Source of the DNA: Lactobacillus melliventris
GTDB taxonomy: Bacteria > Bacillota > Bacilli > Lactobacillales > Lactobacillaceae
Reading direction: 5' to 3'
Length of the DNA stretch: 64,000 nucleotides
Assembly (NCBI RefSeq): GCF_013346935.1
Contig: NZ_JAAEEB010000003.1
Location: forward strand, 1 to 64,000
Made by a program: the position numbers and the translations under genes. How positions within the stretch are numbered: position 1 is the stretch's first letter; every line of letters begins with the position of its first letter. The notes under the pieces are model-generated. The model saw only the letters and a program-made list of their open reading frames with translations, ran no database searches and was not told where the DNA came from. Shown here piece after piece: positions 52,353 through 61,687 of the stretch.

Positions 52353-53291
52353 ATGGCAGCAGTTAAATTGGAACAATATTTAGCCAGTATCATAGATGCG
52401 GCTAGGTCTGATACTAATGAAGTGAAAATAAAACCAGGTAACAGCAACTTTGATTTGTTTATAGCCTTTTTAGAAAATCGTAATACGGGAATTCATCGCT
52501 ACCAAACAACAGGGTTGACTATTCTGTATGAGGCAAAAGGTTCAACTAAAGTGAGAATCAATAGTCAGGATTTTATGCTCAATGATGGTAATATCATCTT
52601 TTTACAGAAAAAGAGCAATTATGAAATATTAAAACCTGGTAGTAAAGATATTTTAGTTAAGCTTGAATTTGATCCTAATATAGATGTCCAGAACTTTTTC
52701 GACAATCTAACTGTAATGAATAATTATGAGAAAAAATTGCTTAAAAAAATCAATACTACTTTTGAGCAAAAAAGATTATTAGGGTTAAACGGAACGCTAA
52801 TGTCAGAGTCTGCCCATCTACTTAAAAAGATAATTAATGAATATCTTAATTATGACTTGTTTACCCGCAACGCTATCATGGCAGAACTTACCTTGCTTTT
52901 CGTTTCTGCTGTCAGAAAGCAAAATTTAACTTCCACTCCAGCAACAAGTCATCAGTTTGCACAGACGGATCTGGAAAAATATATTGATGCCCATTTTACT
53001 AACATTACGCTTAATGATGCAGCCAAGCATTTTGGCTTTAATCCTAATTATTTTTCAAGTTTGGTTAAACAAAAAACAGGCAAAAGTTTTGTGGAACATG
53101 TCGATGAAAGGCGCATGCTGGAAGCACGAAGTTTACTTGCCCGCCCGGATATTTCCGTCAAAGAGATAATTACCCGTGTTGGTTATAGCGGCAAGTCCTT
53201 CTTTTATAAGAAGTTCAGTGAATATTATCATGAAACGCCAGTGCAAATGCGTGCAGAACTATTCAGGCAGGCAAATATTAATTTGAAATAA
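52353..53291 (+). CDS. AraC-family transcriptional regulator
   Basis: A 312-residue regulator. An N-terminal cupin-like sensor region includes IHRYQTTGLTILYEAKGSTK. Two helix-turn-helix units lie at the C-terminus (ITLNDAAKHFGFNPNYFSSL and ISVKEIITRVGYSGKSFFYK). The start is the ATG at 52353 with AAGAGGTG upstream; the in-frame GTG at 52344 overlaps that site. No obvious target gene sits next to it, so the regulon is unknown. A terminator follows. Confidence 0.9.
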   Translation: MAAVKLEQYLASIIDAARSDTNEVKIKPGNSNFDLFIAFLENRNTGIHRYQTTGLTILYEAKGSTKVRINSQDFMLNDGNIIFLQKKSNYEILKPGSKDILVKLEFDPNIDVQNFFDNLTVMNNYEKKLLKKINTTFEQKRLLGLNGTLMSESAHLLKKIINEYLNYDLFTRNAIMAELTLLFVSAVRKQNLTSTPATSHQFAQTDLEKYIDAHFTNITLNDAAKHFGFNPNYFSSLVKQKTGKSFVEHVDERRMLEARSLLARPDISVKEIITRVGYSGKSFFYKKFSEYYHETPVQMRAELFRQANINLK

Positions 53292-53292
53292 A

Positions 53293-53323
53293 AAACAACC
53301 TTGAACAAGAAGGTTGTTTTTTT
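53293..53323. terminator. Bidirectional terminator
   Basis: AAACAACCTT (53293-53302) pairs with AAGGTTGTTT (53310-53319), with A and T runs outside. It serves the AraC gene and the convergent htpX. Confidence 0.9.
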
Positions 53324-54218
53324 ACATTTTTTCTAAACGTTTAATTCTGTCCGCTGTTGGCGGATGACTGTCAAACAAATGGGTAAAACTGAGTTTTTTA
53401 CGCATAGGATCTTCAATATACATTCCGGCACTGCTGGGATCAGCTTTTTTCATTGGTGCAGAGCCGTCAATTTTTTCAAGCGCTGAAATTAGGCCTTGAG
53501 GATTGCGCGTTAACTCTACTGAAGAAGCATCGGCAAGGTATTCACGGTTACGTGACAATGCCATTTGCGCTAAACTGGCACAAATAGGCCCCAAAATTAA
53601 GACAAACGCTACAGCTATTACCTTAAAAATGACAACGATAGTGCCACCACTATCATGATCACTATCACGATCATCATCAATCCACCAGATATAGCGGCTG
53701 GCAATCCCAGAAAGATAAGAAATGACTCCTACTAGCACTGCCGCGATAGTAGAAACTAAAATATCGTAGTTTCTGATATGAGAAATTTCATGACCCAAAA
53801 CTCCTTCCAGTTCCTCCCGGTTCATCATATCGAGTAAACCTTGAGTAACTGCAACTGCTGAATGGTTCGGATCCCTTCCTGTCGCAAATGCATTAGGGCT
53901 GGCGTCATCAATAATAAATACTCGCGGCATGGGCACACGACCAACTAGTGCCATATCTTGCACAACGTGCCATAACTCTGGATTATCTTGTTCATGAACT
54001 TCTTGGGCATGATTGAGGCTCATAACCATGTTTGCCGGATTGGGCAAGACAATTAGCATGTAAATTATACTAAAAATCACTGCAATAACTAAACCTAAAA
54101 TTGGCCTGTTGCTAAAAAGGTAACCCAGTCCCGCACCTACAAGTGCCAAGATAATAACAAACAATCCCATAATACCCACAGTTTTGCGCTTATTGCGGGC
54201 AATTTGTTGAAATAACAT
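53322..54218 (-). CDS. htpX: Membrane zinc protease HtpX
   Basis: A 298-residue M48 metalloprotease with two N-terminal membrane helices and two further ones after the active site. The zinc motif is HEISH (143-147). A substrate-side glutamate lies in NREYLADASSVEL. It degrades damaged membrane proteins. It forms a two-gene unit with lemA (16-bp gap), a common pairing in lactobacilli. Confidence 0.96.
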   Translation of the reverse strand: MLFQQIARNKRKTVGIMGLFVIILALVGAGLGYLFSNRPILGLVIAVIFSIIYMLIVLPNPANMVMSLNHAQEVHEQDNPELWHVVQDMALVGRVPMPRVFIIDDASPNAFATGRDPNHSAVAVTQGLLDMMNREELEGVLGHEISHIRNYDILVSTIAAVLVGVISYLSGIASRYIWWIDDDRDSDHDSGGTIVVIFKVIAVAFVLILGPICASLAQMALSRNREYLADASSVELTRNPQGLISALEKIDGSAPMKKADPSSAGMYIEDPMRKKLSFTHLFDSHPPTADRIKRLEKM

Positions 54219-54234
54219 AAAACTGGCCTAGTAT

Positions 54235-54795
54235 TTAAAACTTAACTTTAGGTACTTCTTTTTCAGATTCACTAGTTTGCAAGTAGTCAACTTTCTTAAA
54301 ACCATGAATGTGAGCAACAATATTGGAAGGGAAGGTTAAAAGTTTTTGATCATATAGAGCAGCAGATGAATTATAAAGCTGTCTTGAATAGGCAATTTTA
54401 TTTTCAGTATTAGTCAATTCTTCTTGCAATTTCAAGAAGTTTTGATTGGCTTTAAGGTCAGGATAATTTTCTGATAAGGCAAAGATGGACTTAAGCGCAT
54501 CAGAAATTTGGTTAGAAACTTTTAAGGTTTGTGCATGGTCATCGCTGGGAATGTTAGTTAACTGATTACGCAGCTGCACAACGTTTTCCAGTGTTTCTTT
54601 TTCGTGTTTGGCATATCCTTTGGTAGTTTCGACTAAATTAGGAATCAAGTCATTACGCCGCTTTAATTGGACGTCAATTTGGCTCCAGGACTCATCGGTG
54701 TAAACCTTGGCTTTTTGTAAGCCATTGTATACCGCAATATAGATTGCAATTAATAAAATAATAATAATTACAATTATCCAAGTTAAACTGTTCAT
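54235..54795 (-). CDS. lemA: LemA family protein
   Basis: A 186-residue protein with one N-terminal membrane helix ([20 protein letters not shown]) and the long helical LemA domain ([20 protein letters not shown]). Function is unclear in the family; the conserved link with HtpX suggests membrane quality control. Good AGGAGG site before the ATG. Confidence 0.95.
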   Translation of the reverse strand: MNSLTWIIVIIIILLIAIYIAVYNGLQKAKVYTDESWSQIDVQLKRRNDLIPNLVETTKGYAKHEKETLENVVQLRNQLTNIPSDDHAQTLKVSNQISDALKSIFALSENYPDLKANQNFLKLQEELTNTENKIAYSRQLYNSSAALYDQKLLTFPSNIVAHIHGFKKVDYLQTSESEKEVPKVKF

Positions 54796-54904
54796 AGTCT
54801 TCCTCCTTATATATGTCTCTTAATTATAACTGATTAAGAGACTTTTGAGTATAAAAAAGGAGCTTATACTACCTTTCATTAGCAAAGCTTTACTAAATTG
54901 ATTA

Positions 54905-56005
54905 TTAAATTAATAAAATTCCCCAGCCTACAACTGTCAAGACCAGCAAACCTATGAACTGCATTACAGTCCATTTTTTGAAAAATTCCCCTCTTGAAAC
55001 TGTCGCATTTTGGGTAAAAGTTTTGAGCACCAGCATATTTGCCATTGAACCAATCGGTGAACCAAAGCCACCTATATTGGAACCTAAAAACAATGCTTTA
55101 GCATAAGGGGTAAATTTACCAACTAAAATGGTTGCAGGAACATTACTGATAATTTGACTTGAAATAATTGACGTGAAGTAAGTTGAAGTTTCTGAATTGA
55201 TCATTGTATGGATAATGCTGACAATCATCGGAATTTGTTGAATATCACTAATGAAAATAAAGAAGCATGTGAAAGTTAATAGCAGAGCAAAATCAACCTT
55301 AAGCAAGATTCTGGGGTTTATTAATAATGCCAGGATAATTGCAACGATCAGTGGAATTACCACATTAATAACTTTAAATACGCCCAAGAAGAATAGTGCA
55401 AACACTGCTGTAGTAATGATTGTTGGTCTTAAGCTGATATTAATCTGTTTAACATCCTGCCGCGGAATTTTTTTGCGGGGGATAAAGTGAAAAATAATCA
55501 GCGTAATAACGAGTGCCATTATTAAATAGGGCAAAGACCATGAAAAAAATTGGACAGCGTTAACAGAATATTTGCTAACTAAAAAGATGTTATGAGGGTT
55601 ACCCCAAGGAGTAAAGGCAGCCCCAATGTTTGCGCCCATACCGATTAAAGTAACGGGTAAAATCTGGGGTAAATCACATCTCTTAGCAATATTCAAGTAT
55701 AGGGGAATCAATGTAAGCGCTGTTATGTCATTGCCCAAAAACATCCCCGCGATAATTGCTAAAGCCGTAAATAAAATATTTAGTTTTTGCATATTATCAG
55801 CAATACTGGTCAGTTTATACGCGAGCACATCAAGGACGTGTAAGTAGGCGTATATTTGAATAATGATTAGCATCGCGGCGACTGAAAAGATCGTATGTAA
55901 GTTAATGTCTTCAAACCGCGGTCTAGCAAAAAAAAGACTGATAATCGTTATTACAAAAGTAATTTGCAGGATTTTATCGCTAAAAACCTTTTTCAAGACG
56001 GTCAT
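54905..56005 (-). CDS. Anion permease of the ArsB/NhaD (SLC13-like) superfamily
   Basis: A 366-residue membrane protein with about ten helices. Two re-entrant-loop regions of the ion-transporter superfamily are seen: FLGNDITALTLIPLYLNIAK with PWGNPHNIF in the first half, and SNVPATILVGKF with LFLGSNIGGFGSPIGSMAN in the second. The start is the ATG at 56005 with GAAAGGGG upstream. Substrate unknown; organic anion or arsenite-type transport are both possible. Confidence 0.85.
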   Translation of the reverse strand: MTVLKKVFSDKILQITFVITIISLFFARPRFEDINLHTIFSVAAMLIIIQIYAYLHVLDVLAYKLTSIADNMQKLNILFTALAIIAGMFLGNDITALTLIPLYLNIAKRCDLPQILPVTLIGMGANIGAAFTPWGNPHNIFLVSKYSVNAVQFFSWSLPYLIMALVITLIIFHFIPRKKIPRQDVKQINISLRPTIITTAVFALFFLGVFKVINVVIPLIVAIILALLINPRILLKVDFALLLTFTCFFIFISDIQQIPMIVSIIHTMINSETSTYFTSIISSQIISNVPATILVGKFTPYAKALFLGSNIGGFGSPIGSMANMLVLKTFTQNATVSRGEFFKKWTVMQFIGLLVLTVVGWGILLI

Positions 56006-56193
56006 AAAATGTCCCCTTTCACAAGTTATAATCATCTGTAATCGCTATATACATTTTGACCTTTTTTTCCCTTATTAGCAATAATAATTTTTTAGATTAA
56101 GGGATACTTTTACTATAAACATAATTTTTGACACTATAACTTAATATATCCTATACTTGAGAAAATTGCTAAGGATTAGGAGGAAATATTAAA

Positions 56194-56553
56194 ATGAGTA
56201 ATTCCGAAACAGTTAAAATGAACGTTAAATCAGGTGCTGCTGATAAAATTAAAAAGAGTGTGAAAGAGGGTCAAGTTGTTTTATTATCGTTAAACGACGG
56301 CTCTAATAAATACTCTAATATTGCTGGCAGTTGTGCTGCCGGAACCCGCTTTCAATTTGTGGTCTTGGATAAGCAAGATCCAGACTTTTCAATTAAAGTT
56401 GAAAATAATGCGGGCTTTGACTTATACACAAGTCCTGCAGAAATGCAATATTTAGGGAATAACTTGGTAGTTGATGAAAAGAATGCAGCAATCAGCTTAG
56501 CTGACGACAGTGGCGTGATTGATGCTGCTATGACCGTTAGTGAAAATAATTAG
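56194..56553 (+). CDS. HesB/IscA-like iron-sulfur family protein
   Basis: A 119-residue protein of the HesB-like group common in lactobacilli. It has only one Cys (GSCAAGTRF) rather than the three of true IscA scaffolds, so classic cluster assembly is doubtful. Strong AGGAGG site and own terminator, so it is a single-gene unit. Confidence 0.75.
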   Translation: MSNSETVKMNVKSGAADKIKKSVKEGQVVLLSLNDGSNKYSNIAGSCAAGTRFQFVVLDKQDPDFSIKVENNAGFDLYTSPAEMQYLGNNLVVDEKNAAISLADDSGVIDAAMTVSENN

Positions 56554-56593
56554 TGTGATAAACTGATAATATTTAATAAATAATATTAGATTT

Positions 56594-56620
56594 TAAGCGG
56601 TTCCAAAGGAACCGTTTTTT
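56594..56620 (+). terminator. Intrinsic terminator
   Basis: CGGTTCC (56598-56604) pairs with GGAACCG (56608-56614) around AAA, followed by T6. Confidence 0.9.
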
Positions 56621-56730
56621 GATATTAAAAATCACAGTAAAATGATCTAGTACGAGCAAATCTTGCTTCATTATAGCTTAAGTGGTAAACTATATGAGAT
56701 TTTCGAAAATCTGAAAGGAAGTATAGTACT

Positions 56731-56871
56731 ATGCGTAAAGGTGAGAATTACAACACCGGTTGTGAACCAAACCAAAGACCTAAGAACAAAAGAAACGGCA
56801 AGAAACGTGTTGCGCACGTGGCGGCAGTTGTTGCTTTCTTGAACAAGGCCAAAGCAGACGAAAATAAATAG
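56731..56871 (+). CDS. 46-residue basic protein of unknown function
   Basis: ATG-to-TAG frame of 46 codons with GAAAGGAAG upstream and a strong terminator after it. The first half is Lys/Arg/Asn-rich with one Cys (MRKGENYNTGCEPNQRPKNK). The second half is an amphipathic helix-like segment rich in Ala and Val (AHVAAVVAFLNKAKADENK). The complete gene signals make it likely real. I do not recognise the family. Confidence 0.7.
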   Translation: MRKGENYNTGCEPNQRPKNKRNGKKRVAHVAAVVAFLNKAKADENK

Positions 56872-56890
56872 TTTGTTTTTAAATAAGACT

Positions 56891-56925
56891 AAAAGGTGGA
56901 TGACATTACGTCCACCTTTTTTTAT
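56891..56925 (+). terminator. Intrinsic terminator of the small basic protein gene
   Basis: AAAAGGTGGA (56891-56900) pairs with TCCACCTTTT (56911-56920), followed by more T. Confidence 0.92.
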
Positions 56926-56988
56926 TATCTTAAATTGAGTAGAATTGAGTTAAATATTAATGTCTTATTTTAAGGAGAACATTCAAAA

Positions 56989-57906
56989 GTGAAGTTTCAA
57001 TGCAGTGCGTGCGGTTTGCGTATCAATGCCAAACATTTTAAACAAGCAGGTTTGGTTAATCCTAAGTTAACCAGTATCTGTGATCTGTGCATTCAAAGAG
57101 GAAAAGCGCCGGAGAATTTTGCCAATATTGCGGTTAAAGTCTTTGCGCAATGCCTGCTGTTTACCTTTGTAGGTAAGGATGAAGACAGTGGCAATACTTC
57201 TTTTTTGGTAGCTAAAAATGACCTGCGCAAGCGTTATGAGGCCTTCATTCAGGATTATGACGGCAATGAATTGGCCCAGCAGCAACTAGCAACACATGAT
57301 TTTAACCAGGCCGTAATTGACAGCGAGACAGGCCAAACTGGCTTTGTGCCCAGCAGCGAGTTTACTTTTGCCGAAAACCTAAGTAAATTAGGCTTAAACG
57401 TCGACTTTAAGCTCAATGAAGTGGATTATATTGACCGAGAACGTATTCGTGCCAAATACCATTATCGCTGCCAATATTGCGGCAGGCGCGGCCGCAGCGT
57501 TGATCACAAAGATCCGGTTTCACTGTCACATAATAATGATTTTGACAACCTGATTTTATCCTGCACGGAATGCAATCGTATTAAGTCCAACATGCCCTAT
57601 AAATTGTTTGTCAGTTTAAATAATGAAATTCCTGAAGTTAACCAAAAACTGGTCAAATATGAAAATGCCCTTGCTACTTTGAAAGGTGAATTTGAGGAAA
57701 GACGTCGCGAACTAGCCGCTAAAATGCACCTGAAAGGCGTTGTTAATGATCCTGAACTTGACCAGATTCGTAAGCAAAACAAAAAATTGCAGGATGCAAT
57801 TGATAGCTTGGAAAGTGATTATACTGACTTGCGTTCTTTACGCGAGCAGCACTTTATGACTGGGTGGAAACTAGCGCAAGTAAACGCAAAAGAAGATATT
57901 ATTTAA
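56989..57906 (+). CDS. HNH endonuclease-domain protein
   Basis: A 305-residue protein. The N-terminus has a CxxC pair (CSACG) and a second (CDLC), likely zinc-binding. Around residues 160-205 lies an HNH core with its own zinc pairs: CQYCGRRGRSVDHKDP, then NLILSCTECNRIKSN. The C-terminus (about 220-290) is a predicted coiled coil (KLVKYENALATLKGEFEERR, then LQDAIDSLESDYTDLRSL). It starts at GTG with AAGGAG upstream. No restriction or phage genes are nearby; role unknown. Confidence 0.8.
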   Translation: MKFQCSACGLRINAKHFKQAGLVNPKLTSICDLCIQRGKAPENFANIAVKVFAQCLLFTFVGKDEDSGNTSFLVAKNDLRKRYEAFIQDYDGNELAQQQLATHDFNQAVIDSETGQTGFVPSSEFTFAENLSKLGLNVDFKLNEVDYIDRERIRAKYHYRCQYCGRRGRSVDHKDPVSLSHNNDFDNLILSCTECNRIKSNMPYKLFVSLNNEIPEVNQKLVKYENALATLKGEFEERRRELAAKMHLKGVVNDPELDQIRKQNKKLQDAIDSLESDYTDLRSLREQHFMTGWKLAQVNAKEDII

Positions 57907-57953
57907 CTTTTAAAAGGCTTACAATGGAATTAAGAGCAAAAGGAGGTCAGAAA

Positions 57954-59912
57954 ATGAAGTCAACTAAATTCAAGCAAAATATTTTAACAAAACTAGGCAT
58001 CAGTATGGCTGCTGCAGTACTAGGCATGATGAGTGGCGTTAATCTGGTGCAGAATGTTGTGGCAGCTTCTGCTGCACCTGCTGCTAAAGATCAAACTGCA
58101 AAAATAACACCGAATGCACCCAGTACTAGCAATAATCAGCTAGGTTTTTGGACTGGAACGGATGGCAGCTGCACGTGGCAATATGATGTCCTTACTAATA
58201 CGCTGACTATTAGTGGTGCTAAAGGAGCACAATTGTCAAGCACACCTTTTACTAAAGAATTCAAATGGGCTGGAAGTATTGAACATATCGTTTTTGAAAG
58301 TCCGTTTAAGTTGTCTGCAAATTCAAAAGAAAAATTTGCTAATTTGAGATATTTGTCTGATATTAAGGGTTTAGAGAACGCTGATACCAGTGAGGTAACC
58401 GATATGTCTGGTTTATTTGCCGGTGATATGAACCTTAATAGCTTAGATATTAGTAAGTTTGATACCGGTAAAGTTACAGATATGAGTAACATGTTCTTTA
58501 AATTAGGTATGGATAATGCTACTGCCATAGCAATAGATTTGAGTAAATTGAATACCGCAAATGTAACCACTATGAACAGCATGTTTGCGGCGGCCAATTT
58601 TAAAAAGCTGGATTTAAAAAATTTTAATACTAGCAAAGTAACCGATATGGCAAATATGTTTTCCGGTACCAAGGCAGAAACGATTAATGTAGATAGCTTT
58701 GATACCAGTAAAGTACAAAATATGAGCGGAATGTTCAATAATTGCCTGATTAAACAGCTCGACTGCTCAGGCTTTAATACCAAAAACGTAACGGACATGA
58801 GCAACATGTTTTCTCATAGTATGGACATAACAACTCTAAACTTGAGCAATTTTAATACTAGTAATGTTCAAAATATGAAAGCTATGTTTTTTGGAGATTC
58901 CAATTTGACCAATTTGGATTTGAGTAACTTTGATACTAGTAAAGTAACTAATATGTCAGGTATGTTTTCAAACGATACAGCATTAAAACAACTTAATTTA
59001 ACGGGTTGGAATACTGCCAATGTTACTGATATGAGCACTATGTTTGCTGGATTAAAGAATATGGTCAGCTTGGATATTAAGCACTTTAATACCAGCAAGG
59101 TAACTGATATGTTTGGCATGTTTGAGGGTGCTGAAAATTTAACTGATTTTGATATTAGTCATTTTGATACCAGCAAGGTCACTAGCACCAGCTATATGTT
59201 TTCTGGTATGAAAAAAATTACCAGCTTAGATTTAAGCCATTTTAATACTAAGTCCAATAAAAATTTGTCTGAAATGTTTAGTGATGATGACAATTTAAAG
59301 ACGGTTAATTTGAAAGGCTGGAATACCAAACGGGTCAGGAGTATGAGTCGCATATTTAAAAACGACCCGCAGCTGGTCAATATTAATTTAAGTCATCTTA
59401 AAACTAATAGTCTCACTGAAGCTTATGAGATGTTTAAAAATGATCGGAGCCTCAAAACTGTTGATTTACATAATTGGAACACTCGTAAATTAACTGAAGT
59501 AAGTGAGATGTTTGCTCAATGTCCTAATCTGACTAAAGTTAATTTACATGGCTGGCACATGCCTAAACTGACTGATTCGACAGATATGTTTATGCAGGAC
59601 AAGAAATTAGCAGGGGTTGATCTGACTAATTTTAATATTCATAACAGCAGGATTTTAAATCAGGCAGGCAATCCTAAAGGATTTGCTGTGAAGCTGGGCC
59701 ATTACCGTTTGCGTAAGAGTTCAGGTGTAGGCCAAGGATTTAAACACATTCAAGCTGTAGGTAAAGGTACAATTAGAAAACCGAAAGGCAAAAAATATAC
59801 TGCAAAGCAATTATTTAAGCTGTATAATCACTCTGCCAAAAAGAGCCCTAAAGAAACCTATGTCATGTATAACGGTAAAAAACCACAGTTACCAAAATCA
59901 TTTCATTTTTGA
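57954..59912 (+). CDS. BspA-like (DUF285) surface protein 1
   Basis: A 652-residue secreted protein. The signal peptide of about 40 residues ends near NVVAASA. A short linker is followed by about 18 repeats of some 24-25 residues with the core LDLSNFDTSKVTNMSGMF, the DUF285/BspA leucine-rich-like repeat. The last 80 residues form a Lys-rich domain (LGHYRLRKSSGVGQGFKHIQ and following) shared almost unchanged with the paralog at 61688. There is no LPXTG motif, so the basic C-terminal domain may bind the wall non-covalently. AAGGAGGTC precedes the chosen ATG; the open frame extends 30 codons upstream into the HNH gene without signals. Confidence 0.9.
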   Translation: MKSTKFKQNILTKLGISMAAAVLGMMSGVNLVQNVVAASAAPAAKDQTAKITPNAPSTSNNQLGFWTGTDGSCTWQYDVLTNTLTISGAKGAQLSSTPFTKEFKWAGSIEHIVFESPFKLSANSKEKFANLRYLSDIKGLENADTSEVTDMSGLFAGDMNLNSLDISKFDTGKVTDMSNMFFKLGMDNATAIAIDLSKLNTANVTTMNSMFAAANFKKLDLKNFNTSKVTDMANMFSGTKAETINVDSFDTSKVQNMSGMFNNCLIKQLDCSGFNTKNVTDMSNMFSHSMDITTLNLSNFNTSNVQNMKAMFFGDSNLTNLDLSNFDTSKVTNMSGMFSNDTALKQLNLTGWNTANVTDMSTMFAGLKNMVSLDIKHFNTSKVTDMFGMFEGAENLTDFDISHFDTSKVTSTSYMFSGMKKITSLDLSHFNTKSNKNLSEMFSDDDNLKTVNLKGWNTKRVRSMSRIFKNDPQLVNINLSHLKTNSLTEAYEMFKNDRSLKTVDLHNWNTRKLTEVSEMFAQCPNLTKVNLHGWHMPKLTDSTDMFMQDKKLAGVDLTNFNIHNSRILNQAGNPKGFAVKLGHYRLRKSSGVGQGFKHIQAVGKGTIRKPKGKKYTAKQLFKLYNHSAKKSPKETYVMYNGKKPQLPKSFHF

Positions 59913-59924
59913 TTTTAAGTAAAA

Positions 59925-59962
59925 TAAAAGGATTAGCTCATTTCAGAACTAATCCTTTTTAG
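59925..59962. terminator. Bidirectional terminator
   Basis: AAAGGATTAG (59927-59936) pairs with CTAATCCTTT (59949-59958), A and T runs outside. Shared by the convergent surface protein genes. Confidence 0.88.
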
Positions 59963-59981
59963 TTTGTCTTTCTAGTAAACT

Positions 59982-61505
59982 TTAGGCAAATTCAGGGAAG
60001 TTTAAAGTTTTTATCTGTTTTTTAGTGGTTTTTAACAGCCAGATTGCCTGATCTACTTGTGCCAGCGTCGCTTTGCTCGACCGTAAGACAACAGCAGCAT
60101 TAGCTAAAGCATAGTCATAGCTCTGCATAAGTCCATCATAGTGAACACTCTCGTTAATAGTTTGCTGTCCAGAGTCAAAGTCTTTCTGGAGCTTCACTTT
60201 ATCGCTGTCGGTTGCTACTTTTTGTTTCTGCTCGGCTGCTAATGAAGTGTTTACAGGAGAAAGTTTTATGCCCCAGCTAAATTTCACATCACTTGCTTTG
60301 ACGAAACTGTTAGCTGCTATTATTTTTTCACTGGTGGTGAGAATGGTTGGCCCATATTTTTTGTCAGTCGCCCTGGCCTTCAATTGTGTGCCATCATTAT
60401 TGATAAGGGCTTTTCTATCTAAATTGTTACTCAGAAGGTGGTAATACAACTCAGCTTTGTTTGTAGTCCCATTCCAAATATAGAACAAGCCGTCAACATT
60501 AAAGTCAGACTGCTTTGCAGTGTTAAAACTAATCCCAACGGGTTTTCCTGTGGCGTCATAAAGCTTAACGTTTGCAGTAGTCTTTGCAGTAACAAAACTA
60601 TAGGTTAAATCAGAGTAGTCGGTCGTTGGCAAGTAATTTCTCAGGTTGATACAGTTTTCATCTATGTATTCATTATGATGATTATGCAGGCGGAAAATAT
60701 AGCCTTCAAAGTCTTCTGCCCAAGGTTCGACGGCTAAATCAACTTTTATTTTCTGCCCCTTTTTTAAAATGTGTTTGGTTTTCTTTTCGTTTAAAGTCTG
60801 AGTGGCTGTCTTTTTAAGAACGGTGGCCGTTGTAACCCCATTGTAAGTTAGAGGATAACCATCTAAACTTGCAACATTATAGGCTTTGACATAGCGATTT
60901 TTACCAATCGCATAATAGTTTTTCCCTTTAATTTTTGTGAGTGGCAGATAGAAAATATGCTCATCATTATCTGATTTAAAGAATTTACTATAATAGTATT
61001 TTGGTCTTGCTTTAACTTGTTTAACTTTGCCTTGATATTTAACGATAGCTCGCTTAGGTAAAGTGTGGCCAGTCTTGTTACCGGCTTTAGTATAAACGGC
61101 TGATTTTTGTAATAAAACTAATTTACCCTTTTTACTGTTTTTACCGTTAACTTCCTTGACATCTGCAGCATTAATGTAGCAACCTTTACCAATATTATAG
61201 AATTTTTGGCCCTTAATTCTTTTAGTGCCATAGTATTTCATAACATCTGCATTAAAGCTATAGATATACTTATAACCACTGGCATCATCTTGAGCATATG
61301 GCAGATATTTTTTCTTGTTTTTAATTTTATGACCATGTTTATTATAAAGATGGGCACCATAGATTAAAGTAATTTTACCCTTTGCGGTCTTTTTACTGCT
61401 TTTAGCAGCCACTACTGTTTGTATTTGATTGCAATTTGCTAAAAGCGGAGTTACGACCAGTGCTAAAATAGCCAGGCTAATTCCAATTCTTTTTGTCAGC
61501 TTCAT
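59982..61505 (-). CDS. SLAP-domain surface protein
   Basis: A 507-residue secreted protein with a signal peptide (KRIGISLAILALVVTPLLAN, cleavage likely near VVAA). At least three SLAP-like repeats cover about residues 40-220 (YNKHGHKIKNK, FYNIGKGCYINAADV, YTKAGNKTGHTLPKRAIVKY, YYAIGKNRYVKAYNV); these anchor proteins non-covalently to wall polymers in lactobacilli. A fourth, more diverged unit lies at about 225-290. The C-terminal half is unrecognised and ends in a helical region. Unusually, the anchor repeats are N-terminal. It lies between two BspA-like genes, on the other strand. Confidence 0.82.
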   Translation of the reverse strand: MKLTKRIGISLAILALVVTPLLANCNQIQTVVAAKSSKKTAKGKITLIYGAHLYNKHGHKIKNKKKYLPYAQDDASGYKYIYSFNADVMKYYGTKRIKGQKFYNIGKGCYINAADVKEVNGKNSKKGKLVLLQKSAVYTKAGNKTGHTLPKRAIVKYQGKVKQVKARPKYYYSKFFKSDNDEHIFYLPLTKIKGKNYYAIGKNRYVKAYNVASLDGYPLTYNGVTTATVLKKTATQTLNEKKTKHILKKGQKIKVDLAVEPWAEDFEGYIFRLHNHHNEYIDENCINLRNYLPTTDYSDLTYSFVTAKTTANVKLYDATGKPVGISFNTAKQSDFNVDGLFYIWNGTTNKAELYYHLLSNNLDRKALINNDGTQLKARATDKKYGPTILTTSEKIIAANSFVKASDVKFSWGIKLSPVNTSLAAEQKQKVATDSDKVKLQKDFDSGQQTINESVHYDGLMQSYDYALANAAVVLRSSKATLAQVDQAIWLLKTTKKQIKTLNFPEFA

Positions 61506-61687
61506 AATTCACCCTCACTATCTCTACTACTTTCTGTTAAATTTATTATAACCTAATATAGGTGCAGCAATACATGTCTTACAGTAAAAGAATTACAGCC
61601 TGGCAAAGTTTAACTTAAGTTTTAAATTATTAATTAGATTTAAGCAAAATGCCCTTATAATAATGGTAAGAGAAAAGAGGTCACAAG

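Noticed and set aside
58136-58807. A 223-codon minus-strand frame inside the BspA-like gene
   Set aside because: It is the antisense shadow of the repeat region; its own 'repeats' mirror the DUF285 codons.
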